Origin: Bdellovibrionales bacterium GWA2_49_15
GTDB taxonomy: Bacteria; Bdellovibrionota; Bacteriovoracia; Bacteriovoracales; Bacteriovoracaceae
DNA: 64,000 nt
Direction: 5' to 3'
Assembly (NCBI GenBank): GCA_001769855.1
Contig: MEPP01000026.1
Location: 62,001 to 126,000, forward strand
The position numbers and the translations under genes are program-made. The notes below the pieces were generated by a model, which was not told the origin of the DNA, ran no database searches, and worked only from the letters and a program-made list of their open reading frames with translations. Positions 59,326 through 64,000 of the stretch are shown here, piece after piece (positions within the stretch are counted from its first letter, which is position 1; each line of letters starts with the position of its first letter).

Positions 59326-59864
59326 GATTTTGAACCTCCAGTTTGAGGAGGGCGGATTAAAATCTTTTTGAGCTTGCTCATGGATCGAGATAGTATTTGT
59401 CGAGCATTGATCTCACTGGTCCCGAGCAAAGTCGCTAGCTCTTGAAAGGTTTTATCTTCGATAAAACGGGCGTTAACAGCAGCTTGCTCGCGCGGGGCCA
59501 AGGCAAGTAAGGCCTTATCCAGAGCTTCGGTTGAAGGGGCATTCGTAGGGTAGTCTGCAGGCACCAATTGCACTGGCATTTCTTTTCCAGTTTTGCGGAA
59601 ATGGTCAATAAGGACAGATTTCGCAATGGTAAAAAGAAAAGCTTTTACGGGATATTTTGAATCATAGAGAAATCTTGATCGGTGTAATTTCATAAAACAA
59701 TCTTGAAATACTTCTTCCACCAATTCGCTCTTGGAAAGTTTCTTTTTCAGGTAACCATAAACAGGTTTTTCAAAACGGCTGAAAATCGCCGAAAATGCCT
59801 GAACATCTCCTGCCTGGTAGAGTAGCATTAGTTCCTCATCACTCTTCAGGGTCAAGTCCCCCAT
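59322..59864 (-). CDS. ECF-type RNA polymerase sigma factor
   Basis: 180 residues. Region 2 (about 25-95) with DVQAFSAIFSRFEKPVYGYLKKKL, ELVEEVFQDCFMKLHR and FLFTIAKSVLIDHFRK; region 4 (about 112-170) with ALLALAPREQAAVNARFIEDKTFQELATLLGTSEINARQILSRSMSKLKK. The sequence thus lacks regions 1 and 3, as ECF factors do. A GGAAG site precedes the ATG. It is translationally coupled to the membrane protein and divergent from the YkgJ-type gene; no GGAAC...GTC autoregulatory promoter is visible on its strand. Confidence 0.95.
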   Translation of the reverse strand: MGDLTLKSDEELMLLYQAGDVQAFSAIFSRFEKPVYGYLKKKLSKSELVEEVFQDCFMKLHRSRFLYDSKYPVKAFLFTIAKSVLIDHFRKTGKEMPVQLVPADYPTNAPSTEALDKALLALAPREQAAVNARFIEDKTFQELATLLGTSEINARQILSRSMSKLKKILIRPPQTGGSKS

Positions 59865-59896
59865 CTGGACTTCCTTTAACTTTAATACGGGGAACC

Positions 59897-59926
59897 TTGC
59901 TCTTTTGTGACGGCCCCCAATAATAT
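59897..59926 (+). promoter_or_regulatory. Candidate promoter of the 59938 gene, near-leaderless
   Basis: TTGCTC (59897-59902) and TAATAT (59921-59926) are 18 bases apart. The ATG at 59938 is only 11 bases after the -10, leaving a leader of about five bases, and no ribosome site is present. Confidence 0.4.
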
Positions 59927-59937
59927 TACTCTCTACT

Positions 59938-60516
59938 ATGACTGAATTAGAGAGACTTAATCAACTGTTACTGGACTATTTTACTGAGATTGAAGATCGC
60001 TTCAGTTGTCAGCAAAAGATGTTGAAACTTGAGTGTTTATCAGGATGTGGTGACTGTTGCCTCGGCTCCGTCACTGCCTCTCTCTTGGAAATGCTCCCCT
60101 TGGCGGTTCGTTTGTTTCAGCAAGGCCAAGCTGATCAGATCTTTCAGGACTTGAGCGGAACTTCTCAAGAAAGTTGCTATTTTTATAAGAGAGAGAGCAT
60201 AGATGGTGAGCGAGGGCACTGTTCGATCTATTCCTGCCGGCCCCTTGTGTGCAGAGTGTTCGGGGCCTTTCCCAGACGTGATAAGTGGAACAAACTTGAG
60301 TTATCAGTATGTAAAAAGATAAAATCGGAGCGTTGGATGGCCTTTGAGGCGGCCGTCAAGAATCTTCAGCATAATCAGTTTGAAGAATTGTCATTTTCGA
60401 ACGTTTGGAAAGAAAAATTGATGGATCTTCGTCCAGAGCTTGCGACGCAAGAGTATCCCATTAATTCCGCAACGCTGCAGGCGATCACATTTGCCTCGAT
60501 GTATTTTAGGATGTAG
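59938..60516 (+). CDS. YkgJ-like cysteine-cluster protein
   Basis: 192 residues. C33, C37, C40 and C41 in LECLSGCGDCCLGS, then CSIYSCRPLVCRVFG, make up the YkgJ-type chelating set. Fold members are proposed to bind zinc or an iron-sulphur cluster. No ribosome site precedes the ATG. It lies 30 bases before the copper chaperone gene on the same strand and could be cotranscribed, hinting at a metal-related role. Confidence 0.82.
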   Translation: MTELERLNQLLLDYFTEIEDRFSCQQKMLKLECLSGCGDCCLGSVTASLLEMLPLAVRLFQQGQADQIFQDLSGTSQESCYFYKRESIDGERGHCSIYSCRPLVCRVFGAFPRRDKWNKLELSVCKKIKSERWMAFEAAVKNLQHNQFEELSFSNVWKEKLMDLRPELATQEYPINSATLQAITFASMYFRM

Positions 60517-60546
60517 CACTGGCCAGCAAAACAGGGAGTGATATTT

Positions 60547-60774
60547 ATGGTCGCGAAAACATTTCTTTTTGATGTTCAAGGCCTTCGTTGCGAGGGCTGT
60601 GCAAAAAAAATTACAGATGCCTTGATCGGTCACGGTTTGGCAAAAACTTTGAACGTCGATCTTCCTCAAGGGAAAGTTACCATTGAGGGCCAACAAAGTA
60701 CGACTGCAATGTCGCTCAAAACTGAAATCGAAAAATTGGGATTTAAAGTCACAAAGTTCGAAACCAAACTTTAG
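60547..60774 (+). CDS. Heavy-metal-associated (CopZ-like) copper chaperone
   Basis: 75 residues from ATG 60547, with GGGAG eight bases upstream. One HMA domain with RCEGCAKK (CxxC) after the first strand and the beta-alpha-beta-beta-alpha-beta layout. It would bind Cu(I) and hand it to the P-type ATPase encoded 11 bases downstream. Confidence 0.92.
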   Translation: MVAKTFLFDVQGLRCEGCAKKITDALIGHGLAKTLNVDLPQGKVTIEGQQSTTAMSLKTEIEKLGFKVTKFETKL

Positions 60775-60785
60775 GCCACATCTTT

Positions 60786-62993
60786 ATGCCCGCGCAACAA
60801 TTTAGAATAAAAGGAATGACTTGCTCAGCTTGCGCTATGGCCATTGAAACGGTGGCCAAGAAAGTCAGCGGTGTGACCGGTGCGCAGGTGAGCTTCGCCA
60901 CCGAAACAGGAGTATTTCAGCTGGAAGGTGAATCTTCGGTGCCGCGACTCAAGGAGCAACTGCAACGACTAGGCTATACGCTTGAGCCCTTGAGTCCTGG
61001 CCAGCCTATGACGTCTAAGATGAGCGTCGACGAAGCGTGGAGAGAAAAGATCAAGCTACTTCTTGTAGGTATCCTGGCCTTCCTGATTTTTTTATTGGAA
61101 ATGGGCCCCCTTATGCATTGGCCAAATCACCACGTGAATCAGTGGCTGCAGGCGATTCTTGCATTGCCCGTCATCGTGTGGCCTGGGATGCGTTTTTGGC
61201 GAGGCCTTAAATCGCTTATCCATGGCCACCCCAATATGGATAGTTTAGTGGGATTAGGCATGGTGGCATCACTTGTTCCCAGTATTCTCACCTTGGTCTT
61301 TCCCGAAAAGGTCAGTGCCTGGGGATTCGAGGCCCGCGTTTATTTTGAAGGAATTGTCTTCATTATCTTTTTTATTGGCCTCGGCCATTTTTTAGAAGCC
61401 AAGGCCAAGGGGAAGACCTTCAGTGCCCTTGAATCACTGGCAAAGTTGAAGGCGACAAGCGCTCGGCTTATCACTACACAAGGCGAAGAGGAGATTTCAC
61501 CTGCCCGACTGAAATGGGGTGATCGCCTTTTGATCTATCCGGGTGAGAAAATACCGGCCGATGGAGAGGTTTATCAAGGAGAGTCATCGATTGATGAGTC
61601 GATGATGACAGGAGAGTCACTTCGTGTGTCGAAAAAAAACGGCGACAAAGTTATCGCGGGAACAATCAATGGTGATGGTGTTCTCAAAATTGAAGTGCGA
61701 GGAGTGGGCGAGGAAACATTTCTTTCTCAGATAATGAAGTCCGTGATCGAGGCCCAACAGCAAAAACCAAAATTACAGCATTTGGCTGATCAAGTGGGGA
61801 AATGGTTTGTCCCCGCGATTTTAGTTATTGCAGCGGCAACCTTTGTGGTCTGGTTTGTAGTCGGCCCGGAGCCAAAGTTGGGGCACGCCTTAGGTGCCCT
61901 CGTGGCCGTCTTGGTCATTGCCTGTCCGTGTGCTTTAGGTCTGGCCACGCCCATGGCCGTCTCTGTTGCCTCCGGGGAAGCTGGACGACTCGGTCTGATG
62001 ATCAAAGGCGGGGAAACTTTTGAAAAGGCCAATGACATTACCATGATTGCCTTTGATAAAACGGGAACGTTGACGGAGGGGCGTCCAACTGTCACTGAAG
62101 TTTTATTTCACCCTTCGGTTAACGAGGATAAAAATAAGCAGCGAACCTTGGCCATCTTGAAATCTTTGGCCAGCTTCAGCGGCCATCCACTTTCAAAATC
62201 GGCTGCTGCTTATTTGGATGATATTGATATTTCGGATATTGAGCTCGAGACCTTTGAGAATGTACCGGGCCGAGGTCTTTGGGCCACCATTCTGGGTGAA
62301 AAGTGGTATTTAGGTAATTTTTCTTTTTTACTGGGAAACGGTGTCTCGTTAGATAGTCTTCCGCCAGGTGCGGATGCGAAGGCCAGCATTCTCCTCGGCT
62401 GTGCCTCAAAACCGTGGTCAGTTATGTTAACCTTTGAAGATAAGATTCGGCCGGAGGCCAAGAGGATGTTGGAAATTCTCAAAGCACGCGCTATTAAAAC
62501 GGTCTTATTATCCGGGGACAATCAAAATGTTGTTGATCAGGCGGCCAAGCAACTTGATCTATTCACGGGCCAAGGGGGCCTCTTGCCGCACGATAAAAAG
62601 ATCATCATTGAAAAGTATCAGCATCTTGGAGAGCGAGTTGCCTTTGTGGGTGATGGGATTAACGATGCACCTGCCTTACAACAAGCGAATCTATCCTTTG
62701 CGGTAGGGACAGCTTCAGACGTGGCACAAGCATCCGCTGATATTATTATTTTGCGCGGCGACCTTTTGAAACTTGTGGAATTTATTAATTTATCTCGGCG
62801 AACGGTGGCCATCATGAAGCAAAATCTTGTCTGGGCCTTTGCTTATAACGTCGCTCTTATTCCGCTTGCCGCCGGGATTTTGTATCCCGCTTTTGGGCTC
62901 AAGTTGCCTCCGGTTTTGGCATCGATGAGCATGGCCCTAAGCAGTCTTTCTGTTGTTTTCAATGCTCTGAGATTAAAAAAAAGTAAAGTTTAG
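60786..62993 (+). CDS. copA: Copper-translocating P1B-type ATPase
   Basis: 735 residues. One N-terminal HMA domain with MTCSAC (C13, C16), eight membrane helices, the intramembrane CPC (380-382), TGES in the actuator domain, the phosphorylation site DKTGT (D424), HP motif in SGHPLSKSA and GDGINDAPAL. These define a Cu(I)/Ag(I)-exporting class. It uses ATP to expel copper to the periplasm, with the preceding chaperone as donor. Its stop overlaps the convergent methyltransferase by four bases. Confidence 0.96.
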   Translation: MPAQQFRIKGMTCSACAMAIETVAKKVSGVTGAQVSFATETGVFQLEGESSVPRLKEQLQRLGYTLEPLSPGQPMTSKMSVDEAWREKIKLLLVGILAFLIFLLEMGPLMHWPNHHVNQWLQAILALPVIVWPGMRFWRGLKSLIHGHPNMDSLVGLGMVASLVPSILTLVFPEKVSAWGFEARVYFEGIVFIIFFIGLGHFLEAKAKGKTFSALESLAKLKATSARLITTQGEEEISPARLKWGDRLLIYPGEKIPADGEVYQGESSIDESMMTGESLRVSKKNGDKVIAGTINGDGVLKIEVRGVGEETFLSQIMKSVIEAQQQKPKLQHLADQVGKWFVPAILVIAAATFVVWFVVGPEPKLGHALGALVAVLVIACPCALGLATPMAVSVASGEAGRLGLMIKGGETFEKANDITMIAFDKTGTLTEGRPTVTEVLFHPSVNEDKNKQRTLAILKSLASFSGHPLSKSAAAYLDDIDISDIELETFENVPGRGLWATILGEKWYLGNFSFLLGNGVSLDSLPPGADAKASILLGCASKPWSVMLTFEDKIRPEAKRMLEILKARAIKTVLLSGDNQNVVDQAAKQLDLFTGQGGLLPHDKKIIIEKYQHLGERVAFVGDGINDAPALQQANLSFAVGTASDVAQASADIIILRGDLLKLVEFINLSRRTVAIMKQNLVWAFAYNVALIPLAAGILYPAFGLKLPPVLASMSMALSSLSVVFNALRLKKSKV

Positions 62994-64000
62994 CGCCGTG
63001 TGAAGAGGGCAAGACATTCCAGATGTGGAGTGAAAGGGAACATATCATAGGGTGTAACTTCTATAAGCTTAAAGTTTTCTGAGAGAAGGTCTCGATCGCG
63101 TTTTAAACTTTGTGGGTTGCAACTTGAATAAATAAGGTGCGAGCAGGCAGAATTAATAATCAACTTAATTAATCGTTCTGAGAGGCCACGGCGTGGCGGG
63201 TTGACGACAAAGGTGTCAAAGTCTTTTGCAAGTTTAGCCGTGACATCAGATAGCCTATCAGCATCAAGAGTATGGAATTCCACGTTGGAAAACTGATTTT
63301 GTTCAGCTGATTTTCGCGCGAGCATGATGGATTCATCCGTAATTTCTATGCCGCAAACTTTGCGCGCTTTTTTTGCCAGATGGAGTGCAAAGGCCCCTGT
63401 ACCACAGTAGAGATCTAAAACATTGTCACCATTGACTCTTTGGAAAAGCTCGGCGGCCTTGAGGTAAAGCTTGGATTTAATGTCGGGACTGCCTTGAATA
63501 AAGGAGTGGGGGCCATAGTGAAGGACCAAGCCATTAATATTTTCTTGAATGGAGTGTCGCTCGGTTAAAAATATTTCTATGTCGCCATCTCTTTTGGCCA
63601 TATGAAGCGGCTGCAGGGTGACACTGGCGACAATAAGATTCTCGGTGGATGTCATGAGTTCATCATTCATTTTTTTGAGTCGCTCTAAACATTCCCGACT
63701 TCGTAAGGTGTAGCGAAGCAGAATTTCATGGGTGCCATGGCCGTGCACGAGCGTAATATATTTTAGCTCCCCTTTTTTGCTTCTAATGTCGTACGGAATA
63801 ATTTGATATTTCTTCATTCCGTCTGCAATTACGGCACCCAATGTATTCAATGATTCAAGATGCTGTGGGCACTGTCGCAAGTCGTACAGGACGTGGCCGC
63901 TTTGATCTGGAAAACCCAGCTTAATATTGGGTAGGCTTCCTCCCACGGCCCATTTAGTCTTGGCCCGACCGCCAAAGGGAAAGCTAGTTTCGACAATGGG
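62990..64000 (-). CDS. TrmA/RlmD-family RNA uracil-5 methyltransferase (5' partial)
   Basis: At least 337 residues, with the frame still open at the right edge (residues PIVETSFPFGGRAKTKWAVGG precede the GTG at 63946), so the start lies outside. The SAM domain has DLYCGTGAFALHL, ending in the conserved NPPRRGL and the catalytic motif YSSCNPQSLKRD, whose Cys attacks C6 of uracil. N-terminal TRAM or Fe-S cysteines would lie upstream, apart from one Cys in LRQCPQH. Which RNA (23S rRNA or tRNA) is modified is not clear. Confidence 0.92.
   Translation of the reverse strand, partial: PIVETSFPFGGRAKTKWAVGGSLPNIKLGFPDQSGHVLYDLRQCPQHLESLNTLGAVIADGMKKYQIIPYDIRSKKGELKYITLVHGHGTHEILLRYTLRSRECLERLKKMNDELMTSTENLIVASVTLQPLHMAKRDGDIEIFLTERHSIQENINGLVLHYGPHSFIQGSPDIKSKLYLKAAELFQRVNGDNVLDLYCGTGAFALHLAKKARKVCGIEITDESIMLARKSAEQNQFSNVEFHTLDADRLSDVTAKLAKDFDTFVVNPPRRGLSERLIKLIINSACSHLIYSSCNPQSLKRDRDLLSENFKLIEVTPYDMFPFTPHLECLALFTRR

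Noticed and set aside
59889..59900. GGAACC on the + strand as an ECF-type -35
   Set aside because: No matching GTC-type -10 lies at 16-17 bases; the sigma-70-like hexamers fit better.
1..64000. CRISPR arrays, insertion sequences, prophage or integrase genes
   Set aside because: No regularly spaced repeats, transposase or phage structural motifs were found on either strand.

Overview
The window is densely packed single-chromosome DNA of a Gram-negative bacterium: about 64 protein-coding genes, no RNA genes, no CRISPR array, no insertion sequence and no prophage that I could recognise. Many products carry signal peptides or lipoboxes (a two-membrane envelope). Several traits point to the predatory or delta-like lineages, with Bdellovibrionota, perhaps Bacteriovoracaceae-like, as my best guess: a glycogen synthase-phosphorylase fusion, a GldA/F/G-type ABC operon, small secreted hydrolases, an AmmeMemoRadiSam set and an incomplete nuo cluster. 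This is inference from gene content only; no marker gene settles it.

Layout. Bases 1-14.0 kb hold signalling and envelope genes: a hybrid histidine kinase cut by the left edge, small secreted proteins, an RRM protein with a flavin reductase, a LysR regulator, a PAS-rich kinase with its response regulator, a DksA-like protein, a CBS protein, a lipoprotein phosphoesterase, a DUF2279 protein, an exported NADAR protein and a candidate secreted cysteine peptidase. 14.2-24.2 kb holds an Old Yellow Enzyme followed by a four-gene glycogen operon (debranching enzyme, GT4, GH57, GT3-GT35 fusion). 24.2-29.1 kb has NfeD with two SPFH proteins and a divergent pair of secreted HExxH proteins. 29.1-32 kb is nuoB-C-D-I, the quinone module of complex I without the rest. 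32-37.8 kb has an MFS exporter and a Gld-type ABC operon with a DUF4340 protein.

37.8-41 kb has a YkgJ-like protein and mnmH facing a metallo-beta-lactamase-fold hydrolase and an RsmB/NSUN-type methyltransferase. 41-48 kb mixes secreted proteins (a matrixin-like lipoprotein, a His-rich lipoprotein, a 14-Cys protein, a lipase, PAP2) with the complete AmmeMemoRadiSam triad. 48-51.7 kb has tcdA, a TatD hydrolase, patatin and a ferritin-like fusion protein. 51.8-54.1 kb encodes an Nfn-type bifurcating transhydrogenase. 54.1-64 kb has a second His-rich lipoprotein, a kelch lipoprotein, an Mrp-DUF971/Nfu iron-sulphur operon, an ECF sigma factor with a membrane partner, copper export genes, and an rRNA/tRNA methyltransferase cut by the right edge.

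The most rewarding points are: the AmmeMemoRadiSam triad; the GT3-GT35 fusion in its operon; the 20-base gap between mnmH and the hydrolase gene, which seems to hold overlapping opposed -10 elements giving near-leaderless mRNAs; the paralogous His-rich lipoproteins; the exported NADAR protein; and the ferritin-like protein with a Cys-rich N-terminal domain. All domain calls were made by eye without database searches.
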